Shown: positions 8,725 through 17,198 of the stretch, in pieces
Position numbering within the stretch: position 1 is the first letter of the stretch
Layout: each line of letters begins with the position of its first letter
NCBI GenBank assembly: GCA_014379785.1
Contig: JACMLD010000377.1
Span: forward strand, 1-18,233
Reading direction: 5' to 3'
Length of the DNA stretch: 18,233 nt
Source: Chitinophagaceae bacterium
GTDB taxonomy: Bacteria; Bacteroidota; Bacteroidia; Chitinophagales; Chitinophagaceae
Position numbers and translations under genes: made by a program
Notes under the pieces: model-generated
Seen by the model: only the letters and a program-made list of their open reading frames with translations
The model's database searches: none
What the model was told of the DNA's origin: nothing

Positions 8725-9435
8725 ATGTCATACTCATCAAGAAATTATCGTCAGAGAAATGCGCACACCCACGAAGAATCTTCGAAGGACGCTTTTTTCG
8801 GTAAGCAGTCAGACAGTGCGGAAGCCTCGAATGCAATATTCCAGGCGAAGATGGAGGTAAATAAGCCGGGTGACAAGTATGAGAAGGAGGCTGATGCCGT
8901 AGCGGACGCAGTGACAAATGATAAAAACGCCGGACCAGTGCAGAAAAAAGAAACCGAAAGCATTCAGCGGCTCGCAACATCGCCTGAAGACGAAAAACTT
9001 GCGACCAATGATCAGAAAATGAAGAAGGACAAGGAAATCCAGGAAAAGCCGATTCAGAAAAAAGAAGACGAGAGCAAGCCAATGGATGAAGAAAAGAAAA
9101 AGAAACCTGGTTCGATTCAGAAAAAGTCTGATGGCAACGCCGTTGCCTCACCGGTGCTGTCATCAAAAATTGAAGGAGCAGGAGGAAAGGGGAAGGCCAT
9201 GGATCCCGCGACCATGCAGGAAATGAATGCAAGTTTCGGCCGCGATTTCAGTGATGTGAAAATGCACAGCGACAGTGAGTCAGAGAAATTGAACGAAGAG
9301 CTGAAAGCGCAGGCTTTCACGCAGGGAAAGGATATCTATTTTAATAAAGACAAATATTCACCACAAGACAAAGAAGGTAAAAACCTGCTGGCCCACGAAC
9401 TCACTCATGTGGTGCAACAAAATTCTGACAAATGA
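8725..9435 (+). CDS. Small eCIS-core (DUF4157) protein
   Basis: I chose the ATG at 8725 (236 residues). An upstream in-frame start at 8641 would lie inside the ParA gene, while 8725 begins 10 bp after its stop. Residues 39-63 contain Phe-Gln-Ala-Lys-Met and Tyr-Glu-Lys-Glu-Ala-Asp, matching the N-terminus of the giant protein. A low-complexity Lys/Glu-rich linker (about 70-135) has three short Val/Ile-Gln-Lys-Lys repeats. The eCIS core fills the C-terminus, with HELTH at 224-228, and the protein ends eight residues later. There is no room for an effector domain. It may therefore be a structural or loading component, or a minimal protease-like cargo (inference). Its stop overlaps the start of the AAA+ gene (ATGA). 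Confidence 0.9.
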   Translation: MSYSSRNYRQRNAHTHEESSKDAFFGKQSDSAEASNAIFQAKMEVNKPGDKYEKEADAVADAVTNDKNAGPVQKKETESIQRLATSPEDEKLATNDQKMKKDKEIQEKPIQKKEDESKPMDEEKKKKPGSIQKKSDGNAVASPVLSSKIEGAGGKGKAMDPATMQEMNASFGRDFSDVKMHSDSESEKLNEELKAQAFTQGKDIYFNKDKYSPQDKEGKNLLAHELTHVVQQNSDK

Positions 9436-11003
9436 TACTAAACATTCTGCGATATTTTTTCCGGCGAAAAGCGGCAAAGCTGATTGCTTCCATCACGGAT
9501 GATACTCCGCGTGAACCGGAACCGATTCAGATAGAAACCAAACCGGAATCTGAACCATTAAAACCCACGCCTGATATGGATATTGAAGATGAATATGTAG
9601 AATATATTGAACCGGAAGGACCTGCAGAGTTTGTTTTTCTGGAGAAGCTTATACTTTACCGGCTCGACAAATATTTTCCTGAGTCTCATGGCAACAATCA
9701 GCCGCCTGCATTTCCGCACCCCGACACATGGGACCTGCCGCTGGGGCGGTATCTGGTAAGTGAAGGACTTGGACAGGCAGAAGCAATCATTCTTTTGATG
9801 GCTCTTGCTCCGCATGTAGCGCCTGAACTATTTAATCGGGCGATAGAGAGGAAACTACCGGATCCTGCAAAAACATCGGTCGACTTTCCGCAGATAGGCG
9901 GCGTAAGGGGAAAGAACAGCCGGTTTTTTCTGCCTACGGCTCAGACGGCGATTTTTTTGATCGCCGATGACGATTTGCAGGAAAGACTCAAATGCCAGCA
10001 GATTTTTGGAGCCGGGCATCTTTTCTCCGAGAAAAAAATTTTGTGGCTTGAAGAAATGGTGAATGGTGAACCCGCTATGCATGGCAGAATGATATTGTCG
10101 CCGGATTATATAGAGCGGTTTACCTATGGAGTGCACAAGACACCTCAGTTCAGTATGAGCTTTCCTGCAAAAAAAATAGCTCCGTCGAAGACGGATGCGG
10201 ATAAGCCCTCATTCGATAATCTGGTTATACCGTTTGAATTGATGGAGCAGATCAACGAATTGAAAAGCTGGCTCAGACACAATGATACACTGATGAATAA
10301 GTATGGCATGTCTGGCAAACTGAGAAAGGGGTATCGCGCACTGTTTTACGGACCGCCGGGGACCGGCAAGACTTTTACCGCGCAGATACTGGGAAATGAT
10401 CTCGATAAAGAAGTTTTCAAAGTGGACCTATCAATGGTAGTATCAAAATATATCGGCGAAACAGAAAAGAACCTGGAAATGCTTTTTGCACGGGCGGAAG
10501 ATAAAGGGTGGATACTGTTTTTTGATGAGGCGGATGCACTGTTTGGAAAGCGAACCAATGTGCGCGATGCGCATGATAAATACGCAAATCAGGAAGTGTC
10601 GTATCTCCTCCAGAGAATTGAAGATTACAATGGACTGGTGATCCTGGCGACCAATATGAAAAACAATATCGACGATGCGTTTATCAGGCGTTTTAATTCC
10701 ATATTGAAGTTTCCTTTCCCTGATCCCGGACAACGCAGCCAGATTTGGAATAAACTGATGCCTGCTGCAGCAAAAAGATGCAGGAAAAATGCATCAGGAG
10801 AAATGGAGGAGATCGATATCGGCGAAGCTGTGAAAAAATATGAACTGGCCGGAGGAAGCATTGTGAACGTGGTTCATTATGCCGGTATTAAAGCAGTGGA
10901 GGCCCATGATGGTAAAGAAGGACCATTGGTCTTTCAACTTTCAAATGTGCAGGAAGGTATCAGGAGAGAATTGACAAAAGAAGGAAAGCCCTTTGCATTG
11001 TGA
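9432..11003 (+). CDS. eCIS-associated AAA+ ATPase
   Basis: This is a 523-residue protein. The N-terminal third has a charged Pro/Glu-rich linker (about 24-65), then a helical domain (Phe-Leu-Glu-Lys-Leu onward) of the type seen in the AAA+ ATPases of contractile injection loci. The AAA+ module carries Walker A GPPGTGKT at 307-314 and Walker B ending Phe-Phe-Asp-Glu at 363-366. Sensor-1 Asn is at 408 and an arginine-finger pair at 419-420. A C-terminal lid region follows (about 430-515). Such an ATPase is a core member of eCIS gene sets. It is thought to act in assembly or cargo handling, though the precise role is not settled. The start overlaps the preceding stop by ATGA, and it is the last gene of the operon, facing a convergent gene 15 bp away. 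Confidence 0.93.
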   Translation: MILNILRYFFRRKAAKLIASITDDTPREPEPIQIETKPESEPLKPTPDMDIEDEYVEYIEPEGPAEFVFLEKLILYRLDKYFPESHGNNQPPAFPHPDTWDLPLGRYLVSEGLGQAEAIILLMALAPHVAPELFNRAIERKLPDPAKTSVDFPQIGGVRGKNSRFFLPTAQTAIFLIADDDLQERLKCQQIFGAGHLFSEKKILWLEEMVNGEPAMHGRMILSPDYIERFTYGVHKTPQFSMSFPAKKIAPSKTDADKPSFDNLVIPFELMEQINELKSWLRHNDTLMNKYGMSGKLRKGYRALFYGPPGTGKTFTAQILGNDLDKEVFKVDLSMVVSKYIGETEKNLEMLFARAEDKGWILFFDEADALFGKRTNVRDAHDKYANQEVSYLLQRIEDYNGLVILATNMKNNIDDAFIRRFNSILKFPFPDPGQRSQIWNKLMPAAAKRCRKNASGEMEEIDIGEAVKKYELAGGSIVNVVHYAGIKAVEAHDGKEGPLVFQLSNVQEGIRRELTKEGKPFAL

Positions 11004-11018
11004 CTTATCGGGCTAATC

Positions 11019-11321
11019 TCAAGCGAGTAATTCTTTTGTTTTCTTTTCTATGACGTCGGCTATCATGCCTTTGAAAAAGGAAAGTGCAAAGGGAAGATCT
11101 GCGTTGATGTCCACACTTGCATCTGTCACCGCAATGGTGCCGGCGAGATCAAAACCCTGCGCAGAAAACCCAAATTTGCCTGTATTTCCATTCCACTCTT
11201 CTTTGATATTTCCTACGAGTGCTTTTTGTTCTTCTTTCAGATTGCCCAACAGGTTTTTTATTCTTTCAAGCGCTTTTTCTTGTCCAAGATTGTGGGCTAC
11301 GTTGACATTCAAATTCGACAT
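11019..11321 (-). CDS. Polyhydroxyalkanoic acid system family protein (PF09650-like)
   Basis: This 100-residue protein starts with ATG at 11319-11321 and stops with TGA at 11019-11021. It opens with a His-x-Leu-Gly-Gln-Glu-Lys-Ala helix, continues with Glu-Trp-Asn-Gly-Asn-Thr-Gly-Lys-Phe and a Gly-Phe beta segment, and ends with Leu-Pro-Phe-Ala and a Phe-Lys-Gly helix. That matches my memory of the PHA system family, small proteins named after PHA-granule regulation. In organisms without PHA genes nearby, the true role is unknown. It runs convergently to the eCIS AAA+ gene and divergently from the lidless AAA+ gene. A weak -7-like box (TATCTTTA on the minus strand, 11358-11365) could drive it. 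It is probably unrelated to the injection system. Confidence 0.8.
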   Translation of the reverse strand: MSNLNVNVAHNLGQEKALERIKNLLGNLKEEQKALVGNIKEEWNGNTGKFGFSAQGFDLAGTIAVTDASVDINADLPFALSFFKGMIADVIEKKTKELLA

Positions 11322-11433
11322 ATTCTTTTATAAGAGTTTTACAATTGCTCTTATGAGTAAAGATACAAACTCGGCTAAATATTGGGCTGTGCTGGCCAAA
11401 GGCTTAACTTAGCTTTGTACTAATATCCATTCT
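11322..11433. promoter_or_regulatory. Divergent intergenic region with Bacteroidota -7 box
   Basis: These 112 bp separate two divergent genes. On the + strand TAGCTTTG at 11410-11417 is an exact match to the Bacteroidota -7 consensus TAnnTTTG. It would start a transcript roughly 10 bases before the ATG at 11434. The nearest upstream TTG (11382-11384) is 25 bp away, longer than usual, so the -33 element is unconvincing. On the minus strand TATCTTTA (11358-11365) matches 7 of 8 positions, counting the two free bases. Confidence 0.55.
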
Positions 11434-11952
11434 ATGGGATTTCCTGCAAAAAAACTTACGACTGGCGCTCCTGTGAGAAAAGTAGTTCTGTCCACAAGCG
11501 TCCAGAATCAAATCGGAGAACTCAGTACCGGTTTACAAAGCAAATCTGCCGGAAAGACGCTTGTAACGGGTCCGTCCGGAACCGGAAAAACCCTGTCGGC
11601 CTCACTGCTGGCTAAGAATCCGGCAATTGAAGTTTACCTTGTCGACTTGCCCGCTCTCATTTCGCAATACAGTACCGAGACGGAGAAAAATATCTCTGCT
11701 CTTTTTGAGGCAGCTGAAAAAGGCGGCTGGACACTTTTGTTCGATGAAGCCGATGCACTTTTTGGCAAAAGAACAGGAGTAAGAGATTCGCACGACAAAT
11801 ATGCAAATCAAGCCATCGCTTACCTGTTGCAGAGAATCGAACAACACAAAGGGACAGTTGTTGTTGTTGCTGATGAAAAACGTGCAAATATTGACGAAGG
11901 GTTTATGCGACGTATGCGCCATGTAATAAACTTTCCTTATCCGAATGTTTAG
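11434..11952 (+). CDS. Lidless AAA+ ATPase, paralogue of the eCIS ATPase core
   Basis: This 172-residue AAA+ protein has only the large alpha/beta subdomain. Walker A is GPSGTGKT at 46-53 and Walker B ends Phe-Asp-Glu at 103-105. The stretch from 106 to 135 (Ala-Asp-Ala-Leu-Phe-Gly-Lys-Arg-Thr, then His-Asp-Lys-Tyr-Ala-Asn-Gln, then Leu-Leu-Gln-Arg-Ile-Glu) is nearly identical to the larger ATPase at 9432. Its N-terminus (Phe-Pro-Ala-Lys-Lys) aligns with residues 244-248 of that protein. At sensor 1 the expected Thr-Asn is Asp147-Glu148. The arginine pair is kept (159-160). The protein ends in Phe-Pro-Tyr-Pro-Asn-Val, exactly where the larger one continues into its lid. The gene has its own -7 box, so it may be functional and not just a fragment. 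Function is unknown. Confidence 0.85.
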   Translation: MGFPAKKLTTGAPVRKVVLSTSVQNQIGELSTGLQSKSAGKTLVTGPSGTGKTLSASLLAKNPAIEVYLVDLPALISQYSTETEKNISALFEAAEKGGWTLLFDEADALFGKRTGVRDSHDKYANQAIAYLLQRIEQHKGTVVVVADEKRANIDEGFMRRMRHVINFPYPNV

Positions 11953-11955
11953 TTT

Positions 11956-13314
11956 TTATTTTATAAATATCAGCGCGGGTCTGATATTCAGCATCAGATA
12001 AGCCCAGTTACTGTTGTTTCCTGGATTGCTGATGTTCTTGACGCCAGGGCCAGTCAATGCAGGCGAACTGAAAAAATGCGAATATCCTGCCTCTACACTG
12101 AATACTTTGGACACAGTGTGGGTAGCTACAAAATCAATTTCTTTACCAAACTTTCTCGCAACTTTTTCTCGGGCGGCATTTTTGACTGCCGATGCACTGC
12201 TGAAGTGGTGGAGGTCGAGCGCCAGCAAAACTGACTTACCTGCCTTGTATCTTGATTTGAGATAGTAGTTGATCAGGCCGCGGTTTCCAAAACCGCTGCC
12301 TGCATAGAAATAATCCATATAGCCCCAGAATTTATGTGGCGTGCCATAAAGCGGATCGAAGGCATTGCTTTCGGTGGCCGACACCCCGCCACTTGTATAG
12401 TCAAAACCGGGTCCTGCGCTGAACTTTGTCGTGACAGTCTGCAGCGCGCTGATGGAAAAAAGCGTGGCCGAAAGGTTTTTGCCATCGGCATTTTTTCCTG
12501 TCTGGTAGTAAGCGCTGGCGGTGAGGTCTGTTTTAGAAAATTTATACGTCAGGTGTGTGCCGGCGGTGATTCGCGTCCAGCTGCCGCGGTCCCAGACCTT
12601 AGCGGCATTCTGCTGGTCAGTGTGGTATTTGCTAAACTGGTCGGCGAAAAAAAGCAGTGAAACTGTACCCTGTTTGTGTTTGGTATCGTAGTGGATGAAT
12701 TCAAAGCTTTTATACATGGAGCCTCCATTTGTATTGGCCGCATACCAAGGGGCAGCTGCATTGTAGACGGTACCAGCAGCATTCTCGCGGTTTTGGTTGA
12801 ATGCGAATCCTGCGTGTATGGTATGAGCCAGCCGGTTAAATTTTAAAAGCACTGCATCGTGCCGTCTCGCCTGCTGCAACCAATCGAGATTGCCGATGAC
12901 GCGCTGATCATCATAGATCAGTTCCTGCCTTCCAACTTTTATGGCAAACTGAGATTTTGATGCAGTGTCCGAAAGCCCGATCTCTGCCCAGGCTTCGTGC
13001 AGCATCAGTCCGTTGTTTGCTTCTGTGGTGGTACGGTTGATGGTAGACACATCCTGACCCCATACTCTCACATCCTGTACAGACACGCCGATTTTTATTT
13101 TCTCCCGGTTGTATCCTGCGTTTAAGCGTGTACGTTGGGAAATAAAAAAGGCAGGGGCGCTTTGTTGTGGCAGTGGAGCGCCCTGGCCATCACGCAATTC
13201 AGCTCTTGTCCTCAATTGTGCATCCAGTGAAAACTGCGCCGCAACCCGGCCGGGCAGGGCAAAAAGAGTAAGTATCAGCGCCGGCATGAGCCAGCGCAGT
13301 TGCAATGGTTTCAT
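11956..13314 (-). CDS. Alginate-export-family outer-membrane beta-barrel
   Basis: This 452-residue protein has a signal peptide: basic start, hydrophobic stretch about 9-20, probable cleavage after Ala26 in Val-Ala-Ala. The mature part has alternating strands typical of a barrel. The early segment Gln-Leu-Arg-Thr-Arg-Ala-Glu-Leu-Arg and the Val-Gly-Arg-Gln-Glu-Leu-Ile-Tyr-Asp-Asp-Gln-Arg segment resemble the alginate-export porin family. It ends with a strand-like tail (Leu-Met-Leu-Asn-Ile-Arg). It lies 69 bp downstream of the nitrite-channel gene on the same strand and is probably the last gene of that operon. An outer-membrane pore for nitrate or nitrite is a reasonable inference; export of alginate is unlikely here. 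Its stop is 3 bp from the stop of the convergent AAA+ gene. Confidence 0.85.
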   Translation of the reverse strand: MKPLQLRWLMPALILTLFALPGRVAAQFSLDAQLRTRAELRDGQGAPLPQQSAPAFFISQRTRLNAGYNREKIKIGVSVQDVRVWGQDVSTINRTTTEANNGLMLHEAWAEIGLSDTASKSQFAIKVGRQELIYDDQRVIGNLDWLQQARRHDAVLLKFNRLAHTIHAGFAFNQNRENAAGTVYNAAAPWYAANTNGGSMYKSFEFIHYDTKHKQGTVSLLFFADQFSKYHTDQQNAAKVWDRGSWTRITAGTHLTYKFSKTDLTASAYYQTGKNADGKNLSATLFSISALQTVTTKFSAGPGFDYTSGGVSATESNAFDPLYGTPHKFWGYMDYFYAGSGFGNRGLINYYLKSRYKAGKSVLLALDLHHFSSASAVKNAAREKVARKFGKEIDFVATHTVSKVFSVEAGYSHFFSSPALTGPGVKNISNPGNNSNWAYLMLNIRPALIFIK

Positions 13315-13349
13315 AATAAATATTTTTTAATTCGGCTTCGCTCGGCATG

Positions 13350-13373
13350 AATATCACCCCTTAGGAGGATATC
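13350..13373 (-). other. Imperfect hairpin between channel and porin genes
   Basis: Read on the minus strand, an ATATC arm pairs with GATAT, and the stem continues inward with one mismatch and a G-U pair to a UAAG loop. It lies in the 69-bp gap before the porin start. It could modulate expression of the porin relative to the genes upstream. There is no U-tract directly after it, so it is not a typical intrinsic terminator. Confidence 0.3.
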
Positions 13374-13383
13374 AATAGGTTTA

Positions 13384-14208
13384 TCAGGTCGTCTCCGGCA
13401 CTTGCGGTATAGCCGGACTGTTTTTAGTGTTGAATGTATAATAGATAGCCACTCCGGTAAACAGCAGTCCTCCTACAATATTTCCAAGTGTTACTACCAG
13501 CTGGTTGCTCATCCACCAGTCTGCAATGGTCACTTTTGCTCCGAAAAACATACCGGCAGGTATTACAAACATATTGACGACGGCGTGTTCGTATCCGAGG
13601 GCGAAAAAGATAAAAATCGGAATGCCTGCGGCGAGGATTTTTCCGAGTGTCGACTTTGAAGTCATCGCCATTACCACGCCCATGCATACCATCCAGTTAC
13701 ATAGGATCGCTTTTACAAATGCACTCATCATGCCTGCGCCACCGTGTGCCGAGTATCCGATAGTTTTTCTTTCAGACGCTGCTACGATCATTTTTTCAAT
13801 GGCTCCGGTCTCAGCGTTTGTTCCCATTTCCGAAACGGCTGCCCAATAAAAAACAGCGTATAACAGACTTCCAAAAAGATTACCGGTGAATACCCAGAAA
13901 AGATTTTTCAACATCGTGGCAAACGATATTTTCTTTTCAAAATATGCCAGCGGTATCAGTGCAAAACTTCCTGTCACCAGTTCCAGTCCGAGGATTACAA
14001 TAATCACAAATCCAACCGGAAATACGAATGCCCCGACCAGGGCAAGTTTTGTCTGAGTGACCGCCGCGTATGCAAGTGTGACAGATATGGCAAGCAATGC
14101 GCCGGAGAGGCTGCCCCTGATAAGCAGGTCTTTTACGCTGAGGGCAGATTTTGTAACAGCGGCATTCATCATTGCGGCAGAAACATCTTTTGGTGTGACG
14201 TAGTCCAT
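13384..14208 (-). CDS. nirC: Formate/nitrite transporter family channel, probably nitrite
   Basis: This 274-residue protein has about six hydrophobic segments, as expected for the pentameric FNT channels. Recognisable family features are the Gly-Leu-Glu-Leu-Val-Thr-Gly-Ser segment (about 74-81), the Asn-Leu-Phe-Gly-Ser segment (about 110-114), Cys-Asn-Trp-Met-Val-Cys at 170-175, and the Gly-Tyr-Glu-His-Ala-Val-Val-Asn-Met segment with the conserved channel histidine at 208. FNT proteins move formate or nitrite across the inner membrane. Position between nirD (19 bp upstream) and the porin makes nitrite by far the likelier substrate. The symbol rests on this context, since sequence alone does not separate FocA from NirC with certainty. 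Confidence 0.9.
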   Translation of the reverse strand: MDYVTPKDVSAAMMNAAVTKSALSVKDLLIRGSLSGALLAISVTLAYAAVTQTKLALVGAFVFPVGFVIIVILGLELVTGSFALIPLAYFEKKISFATMLKNLFWVFTGNLFGSLLYAVFYWAAVSEMGTNAETGAIEKMIVAASERKTIGYSAHGGAGMMSAFVKAILCNWMVCMGVVMAMTSKSTLGKILAAGIPIFIFFALGYEHAVVNMFVIPAGMFFGAKVTIADWWMSNQLVVTLGNIVGGLLFTGVAIYYTFNTKNSPAIPQVPETT

Positions 14209-14227
14209 AATAATCAGTTTTTAAGTG

Positions 14228-14602
14228 TTAGTCCTGGTTTTTTGCAATTCCGATAAAAACGATTCCGTTGATTACTTTAACGGGATATGTTTTGATTGAA
14301 CATTCGTCGCCATTGAGGCATTGTCCCGTGGCGAGCGAGAATGTTTTTTTATGAAAGGGGCAGGCAATCTTTGGTTCCTGTCCGACTGAACCAATCATGC
14401 CGCGACTGAGCGCCATCTGGCGTTTGTGTGGACATTCATTCTGAGTGGCGTACCACTCGTTCCGCCTTGTGAAATAGAATAGAGCGATCTGTTCCTTTTT
14501 GTATTTCACACATACGCCGCCATTTTCTACCACATCATGTACGCTGCATGCTTCGAACCACTCTGCGATTTCTGCGCGTGTCTGTTCGGTTTGTAAAATC
14601 AT
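14228..14602 (-). CDS. nirD: Nitrite reductase small subunit (Rieske-like)
   Basis: This 124-residue protein has a Rieske-type fold with both cluster motifs: Cys57-Pro-His59 and Cys81-Pro-Phe-His84. Unlike many NirD proteins of enterobacteria, which lack the cluster ligands, all four are present here, so a [2Fe-2S] centre is likely. It starts 27 bp downstream of nirB and ends 19 bp before the channel gene, an order typical of assimilatory nitrite reductase operons. NirD is the small partner of NirB in NAD(P)H-dependent reduction of nitrite to ammonium in the cytoplasm. Confidence 0.93.
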   Translation of the reverse strand: MILQTEQTRAEIAEWFEACSVHDVVENGGVCVKYKKEQIALFYFTRRNEWYATQNECPHKRQMALSRGMIGSVGQEPKIACPFHKKTFSLATGQCLNGDECSIKTYPVKVINGIVFIGIAKNQD

Positions 14603-14629
14603 AATGTTGTTTTTTTATGGTGATGAGAT

Positions 14630-17161
14630 CTATTTCGGGTTGTTCCAGTCCGGCACTTTTTTCTGTCCGCGCATTTCTTCAAACTGCACGGAAGGGTCTT
14701 TTTCTTCCGGTGCGTTTATAAAATGGCTGAATCTTTTTCTTATCTCCGGTGTTTCAATGGCAGCCTTCCATTCGCATGCATAGCTGTCGGCGAAATGCTG
14801 CATGGCTGCTTCCCATTCTTCGGCCATGCCCAGACTGTCATTGACCACCACATTTCTGAGGTATTCGATGCCGCCTTCCATTTTATTTAGCCAGGTAGCG
14901 GTACGATTCAATGGGTCTGCGGTTTTCAGATAAAACATCAGAAACCTGTCAATGTATTTTATACAGGTGTCGCTGTCCAGGTCAGTGGCAAGCAGTTGCG
15001 CATGTTGTGGTTTGCTGCCTCCGTTGCCGCAGACATAGAGGTTCCATCCTTTTTCAGTTGCAATGATTCCAAAATCTTTGCTTTGTGCCTCGGCACATTC
15101 GCGGATACAACCTGAGACGGCCGATTTGATTTTGTGTGGGGCACGAAAGCCACGGTATCGCTCTTCTATTCTGATGGCGTAGCTCACGCTGTCGTGCAGT
15201 CCAAACCTGCACCAGGTGCTGCCGACGCAACTTTTTACTGTTCTCAGCGCCTTGCCGTATGCGTGTCCGCTTTCAAATCCTGCGGATATCAGTTCCGTCC
15301 AGATATTGGGGAGGTCAGATACATGCGCACCAAACATATCGATGCGCTGTGCACCGGTAATCTTTGTATAGAGGTTGTATTTTTTTGCCACCTCACCAAT
15401 GACAATGAGTTTGTCGGGAGTGATCTCGCCACCGGGTATTCTGGGTACAACCGAGTAGGTCCCTCCTTTCTGAATATTTGCAAGAAACCGGTCGTTGCTG
15501 TCCTGCGAACTGTCATTCCCTTTGCGGAGGATCATTTCGTTCCAGATACTTGCGATGAGAGAGGAAACAAGCGGTTTGCACACTTCGCAACCATCCCCTT
15601 TGCCAAATGTATCCAGCACTTCGTTGAATGTTTTTGTCTGCTGAATTTTTATAAGGTCAAACAGTTCCTGCCGGCTGTATTGAAAATGTTCGCACACGAC
15701 ATTCCTTATATATATGCCCTTTTCTTTCATGGTGTGCACCATGAGATCTTTTATCATTGGTACACATCCGCCGCATCCTGTGCCGGCTTTGGTGCATTTC
15801 TTGATTGCGTCTACTGTGTTGCAGTTTTGCTCTGACACGGCCTGACAGATCCCGGCTTTGGTTACACTTTCGCAACTGCATATCAGCGCGTCCTCGGGCA
15901 GGGCGGTGATGCCTGCGTTGTCTGATTTTTTCTGGTCTGTGTTTTTGTGCAATATGTCCATGGGGTCAGCAGGCAGCAGCATTTTATTGCGGCATGTCTG
16001 CAGCATCATATTGTATTGTGTGGTATCGCCCACCAGTATTCCCCCCAATAGCTGCTTTCCGTCAGCGGAAATATTTATCCTTTTGTAGTTCCCTTTCAGT
16101 TTGTCGGTAACGGCAATGGTGCGGGTATTTTCGTTTTCTATGAATGGGTCTCCGAAGCTGGCGACATCCACACCGATGAGTTTGAGTTTTGTGCTCATGT
16201 CAAAACCAGTGAAAGTTTTCACAGCGGTGGCTTCCGGAAAATTTACCATGAGGTTGGCGCTGAGTACTTCTGCCATTTCGTATGCCGGTGCCACGAGGCC
16301 GTATATCATTTTGTTATGGAGTGCGCATTCGCCGATTGCATAGATGGATGGGTCCGATGTCTGAAGAATGTCATTTATAATGATACCACCCCTGGGTCCC
16401 ACGGCCAGTCCTGACTGGTGTGCGAGTTCGTCTCTTGGACGGATACCGGCAGAAATGACCAGCATATCTGTTTCCAGGAAGCTTCCATCGGCAAATTCGA
16501 CAGCATGTATTTTTTCTTCCCCGCTGATGTTGACAGTGTTTTTGGAGTGGTGAATATGGAGTCCGAGTTCGCTGAGTTTGTTTTTGAGGAGCCCGGCGCC
16601 TTCGATATCCAGCTGGCGGGGCATGAGGCGGTTGGCAAATTCTATGACATGTGTGTTTTTGATACCGAGGTCGAGCATTGCCTTGGCTGCTTCGAGTCCG
16701 AGGAGTCCACCGCCCATGACGACCGCATTTTTCACTTTTGCAGAGTAAGAACGGATCATTTCAAGGTCTTCGATGGTGCGGTAAAGAAAAACGCCTTGTT
16801 TTTCAATGCCAGGGACAGGGGGAATGAATGCTGCCGACCCGGTTGCGAGAATGAGGTTGTCGTATGTAACAGTCTCGCCGGAAAATGAATGCACTTTTTT
16901 GCTGAGGCGGTCTATTGATTTGACCGGGTCTCCGAGGTGGAGTTGAATGTCATTTTCGTGGTACCAGGACTTTGGAGCCATGAACAGGTCATCTGCTTTT
17001 CTTCCGGAAAAAAATTCGCTGAGGTGGACGCGGTCATACGCCGGCTGGTTTTCTTCACCGAAGACGGTGATGGCATATTTGCTGCCTTTTGTCCTGAGTT
17101 TTTCACAAAGTTTGAAGCTGGCCATTCCATTACCGATGATCACTATTCGCATGTGGTGCAT
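14630..17161 (-). CDS. nirB: Nitrite reductase [NAD(P)H] large subunit
   Basis: This 843-residue protein has the standard length and domain order of NirB. An N-terminal FAD-binding Rossmann motif (Gly-Asn-Gly-Met-Ala, about 10-14) is followed by an NAD(P)-binding motif (Gly-Gly-Gly-Leu-Leu-Gly at 150-155). A BFD-like [2Fe-2S] site has Cys428, Cys430, Cys463 and Cys466, and a second BFD-like repeat lies around 490-530. The siroheme/[4Fe-4S] half has Cys645, Cys651, Cys685 and Cys689. It catalyses six-electron reduction of nitrite to ammonium in the cytoplasm. A second ATG four codons in (17150-17152) gives a more usual start directly before the Rossmann strand and may be the real one. It is transcribed divergently from the SUMT gene that supplies its siroheme precursor. 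Confidence 0.96.
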   Translation of the reverse strand: MHHMRIVIIGNGMASFKLCEKLRTKGSKYAITVFGEENQPAYDRVHLSEFFSGRKADDLFMAPKSWYHENDIQLHLGDPVKSIDRLSKKVHSFSGETVTYDNLILATGSAAFIPPVPGIEKQGVFLYRTIEDLEMIRSYSAKVKNAVVMGGGLLGLEAAKAMLDLGIKNTHVIEFANRLMPRQLDIEGAGLLKNKLSELGLHIHHSKNTVNISGEEKIHAVEFADGSFLETDMLVISAGIRPRDELAHQSGLAVGPRGGIIINDILQTSDPSIYAIGECALHNKMIYGLVAPAYEMAEVLSANLMVNFPEATAVKTFTGFDMSTKLKLIGVDVASFGDPFIENENTRTIAVTDKLKGNYKRINISADGKQLLGGILVGDTTQYNMMLQTCRNKMLLPADPMDILHKNTDQKKSDNAGITALPEDALICSCESVTKAGICQAVSEQNCNTVDAIKKCTKAGTGCGGCVPMIKDLMVHTMKEKGIYIRNVVCEHFQYSRQELFDLIKIQQTKTFNEVLDTFGKGDGCEVCKPLVSSLIASIWNEMILRKGNDSSQDSNDRFLANIQKGGTYSVVPRIPGGEITPDKLIVIGEVAKKYNLYTKITGAQRIDMFGAHVSDLPNIWTELISAGFESGHAYGKALRTVKSCVGSTWCRFGLHDSVSYAIRIEERYRGFRAPHKIKSAVSGCIRECAEAQSKDFGIIATEKGWNLYVCGNGGSKPQHAQLLATDLDSDTCIKYIDRFLMFYLKTADPLNRTATWLNKMEGGIEYLRNVVVNDSLGMAEEWEAAMQHFADSYACEWKAAIETPEIRKRFSHFINAPEEKDPSVQFEEMRGQKKVPDWNNPK

Positions 17162-17198
17162 TTTAGTAGTCAGGAAAAATGGCAGGCAATCGTCAGAT

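Noticed and set aside
11004..11018. Possible terminator after the eCIS operon
   Set aside because: The 15-bp convergent gap has no stable hairpin or U-tract, so no intrinsic terminator can be claimed.
15134..15835. 233-codon open frame on the + strand
   Set aside because: It is antisense to the conserved siroheme and BFD-like parts of nirB, which explain the region fully.
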